DNA from: Theristus sp. LFF4_11
Lineage: Eukaryota; Nematoda; Chromadorea; Monhysterida; Xyalidae
DNA length: 64,000 nt
Assembly: GCA_030248135.1 (NCBI GenBank)
Contig: JASANC010001689.1
Location: forward strand, 21,286-85,285
Direction: 5' to 3'
How positions within the stretch are numbered: position 1 is the first letter of the stretch; every line of letters starts with the position of its first letter. Under the pieces are notes generated by a model. That model did no database searches, was not told where the DNA came from, and saw nothing but the letters and a program-made list of their open reading frames with translations. This document shows, piece by piece, positions 1-9,167 of this stretch. The position numbers and the translations under genes are program-made.

Positions 1-484
1 CTTGATAAAAACAAACTATTGTGTCATTCATGTGGTCATGTTAACAAAGAGTTTTTCGACCTGTGTTGGTAAGTCATGCATAAGCTGTCCACAAAGAACA
101 CGTCTTCAGAATAATTAAGGGCGTTCTACTACGTATTCAGAACGAGCGAATTGAAAAAAATGTTGTGCAATTCAACTTTTTGCTTTGCAACACTCAATAT
201 CAGCAGAATTTTTGTCCACCCAAGACTCCATCCAATTCATCAATCAACCAATTTTTATGTGGAAAAGCGAATTACTGAAAATATGCGAAAAGAATGAAAA
301 GCAAACTTCTGACTGCTCACTTTCAGAGTGCTTCAAGTACAATAGTTCGAAAAATCACAAACGAAAAAAACTCTTTCAGTCAATCAATGTTCAAAAAATG
401 ATGATGTGTTGATGAAAAATTATAAAAAAATGGCTTCTATCTGCCCTGACTGATGTTGCTTTTACTCGCCCGATAGCACAGTAA
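1..484. other. AT-rich sequence without a recognised gene
   Basis: This stretch has only short AT-rich open frames and no splice-supported coding exon. The final four bases, GTAA at 481-484, match the four bases after the LTR element that follows. They are read as its target-site duplication. The missing 3' exons of the zinc transporter could lie to the left of the window, but no ZIP helix was found here. Confidence 0.5.
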
Positions 485-625
485 AGTTGATGATGGGCGA
501 TTATCGTAATTAGCTACCTGTAATTGTGTGTAATTATCCGTGATATGCTATATAATGTGATCCTTTTCCTGTAATCTTGGTTGTTCTCCAGTCCAGTAAT
601 TCGCCACTCTCTCGCTACTTGAAGT
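485..625 (+). repeat. Left LTR of the TRIM element
   Basis: A 141-bp copy, identical by eye to 1273-1413. It carries the TATA-like box at about 549-556. Its true ends could shift by one or two bases, because AG before TTGATG and G after AAGT also occur at both copies. Confidence 0.8.
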
Positions 626-1272
626 GGTGAGCCCGCCGTTGAGCGTGGCACGTAGGCGGTCATCATGACCGGCCTTCTGTGGTCGTCTGCTGCTCTTTAT
701 TGTCGTGTTTACCCTGCTCGGGCACGACTTGTTTATTGTCGCTTTATGCCATGGAAGGCGCGACTTTGTCCCGTATGGCCTGTTATGGTTTTGTCGCTGA
801 CCCGCGAGATGGCAGCGCATGCAGTAAGTCGAGCAACCACGGAGGAAATGGCTCGCAGCATCTGGGACGTTCGATGGACGAGAAGGAGACAACCAATCGA
901 GCAGCGGAGTTTGGCGTACGATCAGCGCAGCGACCAGCAGTCAGTTATCCGACCAAGGATGTGCCGAGAGATGAACGTCAGCCAATGGGCGATGACGCGT
1001 CGCGAGGACTGCGACGAGGCCAACGTGCCGAAGTTCACGTGCTTCTGGCTGCCGAACGAGCGCCGAGCATTGAGCCGTGATGGGATAGGCCGCAGTGCCA
1101 ATGAATGGGGCGTTTCCGGCCGAGCGTGTGCCGAGGATGCAGATGTGTGTGACGTCTGACGTATGACGTAGCGCCGTTTGAAGTAGTGTGAGACAGACGC
1201 TGAATGATTTGTGATTGAAAGGGAGATTTCGTGATTTGGCTTCTCCCTCTCTTTTTCCGTTGATGGGGGAGA

Positions 1273-1413
1273 AGTTGATGATGGGCGATTATCGTAATTA
1301 GCTACCTGTAATTGTGTGTAATTATCCGTGATATGCTATATAATGTGATCCTTTTCCTGTAATCTTGGTTGTTCTCCAGTCCAGTAATTCGCCACTCTCT
1401 CGCTACTTGAAGT
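1273..1413 (+). repeat. Right LTR of the TRIM element
   Basis: A 141-bp direct copy of 485-625. It is preceded by the purine-rich GATGGGGGAGA and followed by the presumed target duplicate GTAA. Confidence 0.8.
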
Positions 1414-1706
1414 GTAACCTTTAAAATACCGAACTTTCAGTACACACTCACTAAAACATGCATCAACACGAACGCTATTTTTACAAGTAGCGAATGGATG
1501 GTGGAATGGAACGCATCTAGTGAGTTTGGTGTCCTAATAAACTTTAACGCAATCGAAAGCAACCTGCACAGATGGGTGCAAGCAAACAAAACGAAGGCAA
1601 ACCCCTGATGACATGCGCGAACATTGCCAAGATTGTGTAAACAAAGTTTAGACGTTTCACAGAGAAACTTTGCTGGGCTTACAAACTGGTTGGTGGTATA
1701 CTATAC

Positions 1707-2660
1707 CAGAGATGTGCATAGGGGGTTCCTAGGGTGTCCCGGGACAGGCTAGCGTCGCGCGTCGCGCAGGGCCTGAGGGGCTACGTCGCGCAGCGCCTCG
1801 GTTGGAAGAGACAAAATTTTCACAAATTGCAATAAAGTTACTTCGAAATTAAATTCGATTATTTTAGTTCACTGACTGAAGCAGATCTTCAGAAGTGCGT
1901 GTATTGCTGTGGTTACTTTTGTAGGTTGTAACGTATTTGTATTTGATATCGCGCTGCGCATGTAGATGGTAAGCACATTTTATTCTGTAAATACCGGTGG
2001 TACGGCAACCAGGGTTTTTTGACGCGACATCTTGCGCCAATGACGCAAAATAATTTAGGATGACGCAAAAAATCGGTTGCTTGCGTCAGCTTTTTTGATT
2101 CTTTCAATTTTCGAGGACTTCTTCAAAACACTGTTTTTTCGGAAATTTTGTGCTCAGATCGAAAATTTTCCTGCGCCTCCGGCGCAGGCCATGGCCATCT
2201 TATGATTCATTTTACAATGGCTATTGCATGGATAGTCATGAGTTCATCGTTCGTTTTTTAGACTGTTCAGTGCTTTGTTGATAACGGTTCGATTCAATGT
2301 TACAATATTCTTGTTGTTTTGACTGTATCAACAATCACTTGGTCCAAGTGTCCAACATACTTTGGATGACATCCAAAACAACGCTGTACGGACACCGAAT
2401 TATTTGTTGTTCGATGTAGTCATGCTGACGCAGAAATTTTGGATGACGCAAAATTTTTTGACCTTTTGTGTCAGTTGACTTGACGCAGAAAAATTTTCAC
2501 CTTCATACATCAAAAATTTACACATGCAAGTACATAGCCGTGTTTTTGAGAGGTCAGTTTGTGTGACACTTAGTTTGCGACCAAAAAATTGGGGAGGGGT
2601 CGACGTCGCGCAGCCACCCGACCCGGGACAGGCTAGAAGTGTCTGGCGTGCACACCTCTG
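1707..2660. mobile_element. hAT-type non-autonomous DNA transposon (MITE, 954 bp)
   Basis: The element starts CAGAGATGTGCA and ends TGCACACCTCTG, imperfect terminal inverted repeats of the CAGAGGTGTG type common in the hAT superfamily. The 8-bp sequence TACTATAC lies immediately outside both ends (1699-1706 and 2661-2668), the duplication length expected of hAT transposases. Subterminal segments rich in GTCGCGCAG and CCCGGGACAGGC also appear in inverted arrangement near both ends. The interior is AT-rich with repeated GACGCAAAA-like words and no transposase frame. It lies 3' of the last zinc-transporter exon found, so it may sit in that gene's intron or beyond its end. Confidence 0.8.
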
Positions 2661-2967
2661 TACTATACCATGGTGGCTGGCGTGCAGCAAAATAGTAAAA
2701 TCGAAATTAGCATGCGGGAATTTGAACGGTTTGTGGAAAGTGATATTTTTTGTACCTGTTTGACTGTCATTTCAAACAACGAAAAATGTGAAACAGAAAA
2801 AAATCCAAAAACATGCAACCTCTGCACTTAATCACACAAATCAACAGCCAGCACGTCGCATTCCCACAACTATTAGACTATTAGCGCCAAATTTGAAAAT
2901 TTACTACTCAGTCAACTTTCAGACCGAAAACTGATCAAGTAAAAAAACGAAAAACCGTCCTCCAAAC

Positions 2968-5302
2968 CTGCGCCTTAACGGCGGACCATCGGTCAAAATC
3001 AGCGCGAAGCAGAATCGCGAAATCGCTAATTTCGTGAGGCACCTCGTGGAGTAAAATCGCGAACGTTGTTAGAACGCCAAACTGAAAATAAAGAAAAGTT
3101 TGCCAATTTAGACCTGTCATTTTCCAAACAAAAAACTTATTCAAATTGCCACGCTGAACAGCACTACGTTTCACGTGTTTTGCGACTGTGTTTGTGGGTG
3201 CAGGACACCAACGCATAGTTTTGCGCGCGAATTTCAACTTGCGAATTCGACCAAGTTTGTACCGCGCTGACTTACTTACCAAGACTGAACCGACCACGGA
3301 TTACTTGAACACTTTTTCAACCCCCCCCCCCCAAAAACGAAACTTTTCAAAGCTCTCAAACCTTGACATTAATCAGAAAGCTGCCTGCGACCGCGAGACC
3401 GTGCGTGAAATTATCGACCAGATTCGCAATCAGATTTAGAATGGCGGCTGCCTGGAAGCAGACGCAACGAAAATTGTGCGACAAGACAAAAAGAAAACGC
3501 CGATCTCGTTCAGAAATGTAACCGATGAAAAAATAGCTCGATGCTGTTTTTCAAACTTGCGTGACGCAGACGACAGCCCCCAATTCAATATATTCATTCG
3601 TCAACTTGTGAAACTAAAAAAAACAAAAAATCATACATTGGACTAAACAAATCCGCACCTGGTGTTGTTCTTCTTCGGTTTTGGCACAGAACTTCTCGAC
3701 CAGGAAACACAGCGTCAATCCCGCAATCACCCACAAGCCAGCAACGTACAGATCTGAAGCGAAAAATTTCAGCGTTAAAAGCTTTCAGCTTTTTATTTGA
3801 TTGGCTTTTCTGGGTTAGCCCTGGCTAAAAAACATCGCCTAAATTACGTCAGTTATGGGCCTTTTGCATCTTCATCACACACGGTCCACCGTTCAAAATC
3901 GAAACTTTGAAAAATAACCAAAAGATACCCCTTCGAGAACAAAACTGACCACAATTCTGTTTCGCCCACGTCTCGGGCAACACGTGCAGGAACACATCAC
4001 CGAGCAGCGTGCCGACCGCAAAACTCAACAGCAGGTTCAGATTGTGGGTGCCGACTGAAAATGTTGGATAATAAACGTTTGTTTGGGGGTGAAATAAAAC
4101 GTTCGCAAAACGTGCACTTGGTCCACACAAAACTTAACAAAAAACCTATACATTTTGTGCGTTGAAAAATTGCAATCAAAGTGATGCTTGGACCTTTGCT
4201 TGAACCAATCAGTGAGTCCAATTTCCAATTCGAAAGTCCCCAATCCGTGAACTCGAGTGCATGGTTGGTTTGTTTGAGTTTCAGTTTTCTATCGACTTCT
4301 GTTTGCTGCAGCTATATCGCACCAACGAAAGCGAATAGCAATAATTTTTATGATGATTATTGAATTGATTCCAAACCAGTGTGAAAACCCGGACCGACCG
4401 AAAGACCCGCAAAACAAAAAACTGCTAGTCCAAAGACGAAACAATTCACTAACAATGACTGTGAATTGAGGCGCCAGTTTCTTTCGGCAGCAGCAACGCT
4501 GGCAACACGCCGCAGAACACGACGAGGGCGCATCCAATCACACCGAGCAGAAATGACAGCGAGCGCTCCGATGGTGGCGCCACTTCCACTTGTTTCGTTG
4601 CCTGAAGTTTGTTAACTTCGCTATTCTCTGTTAGCCATCTCAATTTTCCTCAGCAGACGGTCTATTGTTCCGACCAAAAATTTGACGTTTCGTTTTTTTC
4701 GTGTGCTACACTACTGAGCTTTTGAGTAAAACCGTGAAACACCACAGTTCTGTTTTTCTGTGTTTGATTGATTGATCATTGTCTGCTCTTCAACGGGATG
4801 AGAAAAAAAATTTAACTGTGATTGTCTCATGAATTTTTAACCGGGCGCTCAATGGTGTAGCACTGCTGGATTACTGAGGTTTATAAAAGTGTCAGAATAA
4901 TCCTATGATGTCAGCTTTATAATAATTATAAAAAAAATAATCAGAAAAGAAGACCACGATTTTCGCGGCAACCACAATGAAAAAACCATTTCCGAACAAC
5001 CAAAAAACAAAACGCACGTGAATCGCCCGCTCCAAGGCGGCCTGCACCGCGTCGAACGCGTACTCATAGCCAGCCGGCGGCGGCACCAGCGAGTCCTTGG
5101 GCACACGCTCGAACACCCGACTCCGCTGCTCGGCGCTGTCCAACGACCGATGATGAGCGACGGCCGCAAACTCACGGCCTACGTCATGCGGCCCGCCGGG
5201 GTGATTGACGAACTCGGGCGCCATGATTTGCGCCGCCGTTTCCGTGCCGAAATCGCCGCCGGCAAGCAGCAGCAGAAGTGCGACGGAATGCTGCAGCCGC
5301 AT
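2968..5302 (-). CDS. ZIP-family zinc transporter, ZIP13/ZIP7 type (3' end not found)
   Basis: Reads as a LIV-1-type ZIP transporter, which moves zinc into the cytosol, for ZIP7/ZIP13 from the ER/Golgi. Exons on the minus strand: 5302-5018, 4601-4460, 4054-3950, 3753-3659, 3451-3362 and 3081-2968; phases agree and give 277 residues. The chosen ATG starts a hydrophobic leader (LLLLLAGG). Then come membrane segments LLGVIGCALVVFCGVLP, LLSFAVGTLLGDVFLHVLPE, GLWVIAGLTLCFLVEK, and the two zinc-site helices with NLIANLVDNFTHGLAVAGS and HEVPHE followed by DFAILLRADFDRWSAVK. Both metal-binding helices are intact. The His-rich loops typical of the family are short. The last one or two helices (SGGFxYIALV-type) were not found down to position 1; they may be outside the window, or lost near the hAT and TRIM insertions. 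I see it as a ZIP13 orthologue rather than ZIP7, but not firmly. Confidence 0.88.
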
Positions 5303-5578
5303 GATTGTCTCGACGCCTCGGTGTTGCTGTTTTTTCACGGAGGTTTTCTTCCAAGTTTTTTTTTCGTTGTTCTTCTTCAGAAGATGTGATGCGACTCTCA
5401 CTGTTTTTTGACCCAGTTATTTTTTATTCGCTAAGTCACCATGACCTTTCTGTGGGTGTTTTGGTTTTTTTCAAAAATTGTGACAATAATCGAGGTTATA
5501 ATAGCGAATTGGTTGGGCTTGTTACCTGGAAACAAAAGAAAGTTTTGCGGGCTTAACTATAGTTGGCCTACATAAGTA
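5303..5578. promoter_or_regulatory. 5' flank of the zinc transporter gene
   Basis: The flank is T-rich and short, bounded on the other side by the TA-flanked repeat block that begins at 5579. No TATA box or conserved site was recognised, and upstream in-frame codons exist without a better start. The promoter is inferred from position only. Confidence 0.3.
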
Positions 5579-5615
5579 GGGTTGTTAGGGGGAAAAAACC
5601 CCGATTTTTTTTTAA

Positions 5616-6100
5616 AAAACTATAAGAGCGAAAATCGTGTTTTATTGAAATTATGTCCATTTCATAGAGGGAAAGTTGCATTTTCAACAGTAAAACAGGA
5701 TAATTTTCGACGTGTACTTGAATATTGAACCGTTCTTAGTTGTTCCTCTTTAGAAAATTACCAAAATTTGACTGTGTTCAAAAATTCCTGTTTGCTGTAG
5801 CTAAGTCGGCAACCCCTGTCGACCCGGTCGCCCCCCCCCCCAAGACACTTACTTTCAGGTTCAACCAGCTATGCTATCTGCCACATGGCGAGAGCCCACT
5901 CTTCAAATCATCGTATCGAAAACACGTACCATGATTTCGCGATCACGTTGCGGGCAACTGACAGACGCAAGTTTAACACCTTAGTTCAGCTCAGCACGCA
6001 AGTTTTAACATGTGGCCATGTTATCAGGTATCTGAAAAACGGTCGTGTGATGTGGTATTAACCAACACCTCCGCTCCATTGTTTAACAATATATCGCACA
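5616..6100 (+). repeat. 485-bp direct repeat, copy A
   Basis: Begins AAAACTATAAGAGCG and ends TATATCGCACAAC. It matches 8206-8698 with a handful of substitutions and a longer C-run in the other copy. A short open frame found in both copies (MFLFRKLPKFDCVQK) comes with the repeat and is not taken as a gene. Confidence 0.85.
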
Positions 6101-6115
6101 ACCATAGTTGTTCTA

Positions 6116-6139
6116 GGGGGGGGGGGGGGGGGGGGGGGG
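6116..6139 (+). repeat. Poly-G run of about 24
   Basis: An uninterrupted G run followed by GGCCCCAGTACCGTGGGCG. The last 13 bases recur at about 7940 before another G-rich stretch (CAGTACCGTGGGCGGGGG). Run length is likely to be poorly determined by sequencing. Confidence 0.8.
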
Positions 6140-6173
6140 CCGGCCCCAGTACCGTGGGCGAGGGGGGGGGGTA

Positions 6174-6881
6174 GGGTTGTTAAACAAAAATGAAAATTTT
6201 TTTTTTTAAAAAAAAGTGATTAAAAAAAACAAAAATGCCGATTTTTTTTTAAATTCGAAAAATTTTCCTCTAATATGCTCTGAAAACCTCAATTTTGGCA
6301 CAATTTTTCGAAAGTTCAACAAAAATTTTCTTTGATTATACCTCGTAAAACCTTGAGCAGTCGATTTTGGGCCGTTTTACCGACTGATTTTAGGCTTCGA
6401 CAACATCTGCGATGAAGTTTTTGAGCGTCCCAAAGCTTAGCCTACCATTTCCGATGCAGATAAGGTGACGATTCGCCTCGCAGAGCGTCCGATTGTGCTC
6501 GCTGCTCCGTTTGCAAGCGCTACGTTGTCTGGTTGCTGCTTCGTGTCGTGTCGTCGCGACACCATCAGAAGAATTGATCGAATTTCAAGGCGGTATGTTT
6601 GTCTTCACTTTAGCATTAGCTTAGCTGGGGACAATTAGTGACGTTTTGGAGGTCAAAACACAAGAAGAGGCATGGTGACGGTTTGGAAAAGGGGTAATTG
6701 AGGTCACCAAAACAAAATCTGCAAAGTTCCGCCATACGGGAGTCATTCGGGAGGCGCTTGCATATCATATGTGGTTCTTCGGACTCCCTGATTGATTTAG
6801 CACAACTTTGATTTTTGAATTTTTTTTTTTAATTTTTTTTTTAAAAACAAAAATGACGATTTTTGTTTTTTTTAACAACCC
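6174..6881. mobile_element. TA-flanked MITE, GGGTTGTTAAA family, copy 1
   Basis: A 708-bp element with TA on both sides and inverted ends GGGTTGTTAAACAAAAATG and its complement. Subterminal stretches are runs of A and T that can fold on each other. The interior (about 6290-6790) is nearly the same as copy 2 and includes CCTACCATTTCCGATGCAGA. No complete reading frame is present. Confidence 0.75.
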
Positions 6882-6918
6882 TACGTGGGACCCCCCCCCC
6901 CCAGGGGGGTCCCATGTA

Positions 6919-7655
6919 GGGTTGTTAAACAAAAATGAAAAAAAATTTTTTTAAAAAAAAATGATTAAAAAAAAACAAAAATGCCGATTTTTTTTTTAAA
7001 AAAAAAAATTCGAAAAATTTTCCTCTAATATGCTCTGAAAACCTCAATTTTGGCAAAATTTTTCGAAAGTTCAACAAAAATTTTCTTTGATTATACCTCG
7101 TAAAACCTTTAGCAGTCGATTTTGGGCCGTTTTACCGACTGATTTTAGGCTACGACAACATCTGCGATGAAGTTTTTGAGCGTCCCAAAGCTTGGCCTAC
7201 CATTTCCGATGCAGATAAGGTGACGATTCGCCTCGCAGAGCGTCCGATTGTGCTCGCTGCTCCGTTTGCAAGCGCTACGTTGTCTGGTTGCTTGCTGCTT
7301 CGTGTCGTGTCGTCGCAACACCATCAGAAGAATTGATCGAATTTCAAGGCGGTATGTTTGTCTTCACTTTAGCATTAGTTTAGCTGGGGACAATTAGTGA
7401 CGTTTTGGAGGTCAAAACACAAGAAGAGGCATGGTGACGGTTTGGAAAAGGGGTTATTGAGGTCACCAAAACAAAATCTGCAAAGTTCCGTCATATGGGA
7501 GTCATTCGGGAGGCGCTTGCATATCATATGTGGTTCTTCGGACTCCCTGATTGATTTAGCACAACTTTGATTTTTGAAATTTTTTTTTTTAAAAAAAAAA
7601 ATTTTTTTTTTAAAAAAAAAACAAAAATGACGATTTTTGTTTTTTTTAACAACCC
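6919..7655. mobile_element. TA-flanked MITE, GGGTTGTTAAA family, copy 2
   Basis: A direct copy of 6174-6881 with only scattered differences and longer A/T runs. TA lies at 6917-6918 and 7656-7657. The 35 bp between the two copies is itself an inverted repeat (GTGGGACCC with a C-run, then GGGGTCCCATG). This suggests both copies landed in, or duplicated with, a palindromic spacer. Confidence 0.75.
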
Positions 7656-7659
7656 TAGT

Positions 7660-8160
7660 CCCATGGGGGGGTGCATTTTTTCAAAATTTTCTGTGGGGGG
7701 GGGTCCACCCCCCCACCCCCCCCCATGAAATTTTTTCGCTTAAATTTTAAAGGAAAAACGCTAAATTTAGCTGCAAAATCTTTGAAATTACAATGAAGAT
7801 GGTCAAGTTATCATATATTCAGCTCATATTATAGACTTTATAGACAAAAAATCATGATTTTTGAGCAAAAATTCATGATTTTTGGGTGGTCCGAGAAAAT
7901 TTTTGGGGGTGTCACTGTTACTTAGGTCCATCTAGGGCAGTACCGTGGGCGGGGGGGTGGGGGGTACACCCCCCCAGAGCACCAGAGACCGTCGGGTGGT
8001 GGGGGGTGTGCACCCCCCCCCAGAAAATTTTCTACAATAGTGCACCCCCCCCATGGCCCACGCCTGGGGGGGTGTCACTGTACCATGACTGACACCCCCC
8101 ACTGAAAAATTTTCGGCACCCCCCCCACGTGACGACACCCCCCCCTCGAAAATTTGCTTT
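7660..8160. repeat. C/G-homopolymer palindromic region
   Basis: Runs of 6-9 G or C alternate with GAAAATTTT and GTGGGC/GCCCAC words, so much of the segment can fold on itself. Pieces such as CAGTACCGTGGGCG and GGCCCACGCC are in inverted arrangement. No gene is seen. Confidence 0.6.
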
Positions 8161-8205
8161 CGCCTTCGGTACTGAGTTCATCTAGACTATTTTCAGAACG
8201 ATCCG

Positions 8206-8698
8206 GAAAACTATAAGAGCGAAAATCGTGTTTTATTGAAATTATGTCTATTTCATAGAGGGAAAGTTGCATTTTCAACAGTAAAACAGGATAATTTTCG
8301 ACGTGTACTTGAATATTGAACCGTTCTTAGTTGTTCCTCTTTAGAAAATTACCAAAATTTGACTGTGTTCAAAAATTCCTGTTTGCTGTAGCTAAGTCGG
8401 CAACCCCTGTCGACCCGGTCGCCCCCCCCCCCCCCCCAAGACACTTACTTTCAGGTTCAACCAGCTATGCTATCTGCCACATGGCGAGAGCCCACTCTTC
8501 AAATCATCGTATCGAAAACACGTACCGTGATTTCGCGATCACGTTGCGGGCAACTGACAGACGCAAGTTTAACACGTTAGTTTAGCTCAGCAAGCAAGTT
8601 TTAACATGTGGCCATGTTATCGGGTATCTGAAAAACGGTCGTGTGATGTGGTATTAACCAACATCTCCGCTCCAATTGTTTAACAATATATCGCACAA
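8206..8698 (+). repeat. 485-bp direct repeat, copy B
   Basis: Second copy of 5616-6100, in the same orientation and downstream of the two MITE copies. Differences include CCATGAT versus CCGTGAT and a 17-base rather than 12-base C-run. Confidence 0.85.
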
Positions 8699-9167
8699 CT
8701 CCATTGTACTCATGGCCCACCGACTGAAAAACATGTTCTAAGTTGCAAGAAAACGATTTCTGAAACGATATTTCAATTCAGTTAATTTCAGCGCTAAAAA
8801 TTGACTCTAGAAGTCATCCAAATCGAAAAACATGGAGTACGTCGGTCAAAATGACCAAATAATGACATTTACCTAAGCACACAAAGAAGTTGGGAAGAAA
8901 ATTTGGTTTGAACTTTCAAAAAATTATGCCACAAATCGAATTTTCAGAGCAAAGTAGAAGAAAAAATTTTTTAAATTTTTTTTAAGTTTGAAAAAAATCC
9001 AATTTTTTTAAACGAAAAAAAAATATAAAAAAATTTTTTCAAAGCCCCTAACCTTATTAACAACCCTAGTTCAACGACACCTTGATTGAGCATCATCGAA
9101 ACGATTTTTTCATATCATTTAAAAGTGAAACGAAAAACACCTTGCTTGAAACGTTCAAAAAATCCAA

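Larger units (their letters stand above)
485..1413 (+). mobile_element. TRIM-type LTR retroelement (929 bp, non-autonomous)
   Basis: Two direct repeats of 141 bp (485-625 and 1273-1413) read as identical. They begin AGTTGATG and end CTTGAAGT, and contain a TATA-like GCTATATAATG. The element is flanked by GTAA at 481-484 and 1414-1417. A purine run, GATGGGGGAGA, lies just before the right repeat and is the expected polypurine tract. The sequence after the left repeat, TGGTGAGCCCGCC, could be a tRNA primer-binding site. The 647-bp interior is GC-rich, with open frames up to 164 codons that resemble no gag or pol protein I recognise. Size, short LTRs and lack of coding fit a terminal-repeat retrotransposon in miniature. 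The strand is set by the primer site and purine tract. Identical LTRs suggest recent insertion. Confidence 0.8.
5579..9066. mobile_element. Nested block of TA-flanked inverted-repeat elements
   Basis: The left end reads TA then GGGTTGTTAGGGG (TA at 5577-5578). The right end, read on the other strand, is TA then GGGTTGTTAATAAGGTTAGGGG (TA at 9067-9068). The same GGGTTGTTA termini bound two internal copies (6174-6881 and 6919-7655). Inside the outer element, a 485-bp segment occurs twice as a direct repeat (5616-6100 and 8206-8698). Long homopolymers and C/G-rich palindromes lie between. TA duplications and short TIRs fit the Tc1/mariner class, but no transposase is present. Whether the outer ends define one 3.5-kb element or two older solo copies cannot be decided by eye. 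Confidence 0.6.

Noticed and set aside
665..1159. 164-codon plus-strand frame inside the TRIM element
   Set aside because: No gag, protease or polymerase motif, other frames are equally long, and TRIM interiors are non-coding as a rule.
3240..3297. Minus-strand GSVLVSKSARYK as the ZIP loop before FGVLTT
   Set aside because: It looked like the ZIP13 SFLVSKK loop, but exon 3451-3362 supplies AVAGSFLINVK in frame with the proper helix, so this is chance similarity.
3188..3439. Plus-strand frame over ZIP exon 3451-3362
   Set aside because: It is the shadow of a conserved minus-strand ZIP exon.
5740..5934. Frame MFLFRKLPKFDCVQK, repeated at 8331-8585
   Set aside because: Same frame in both copies only because the DNA is duplicated; it crosses a C homopolymer and shows no coding pattern.
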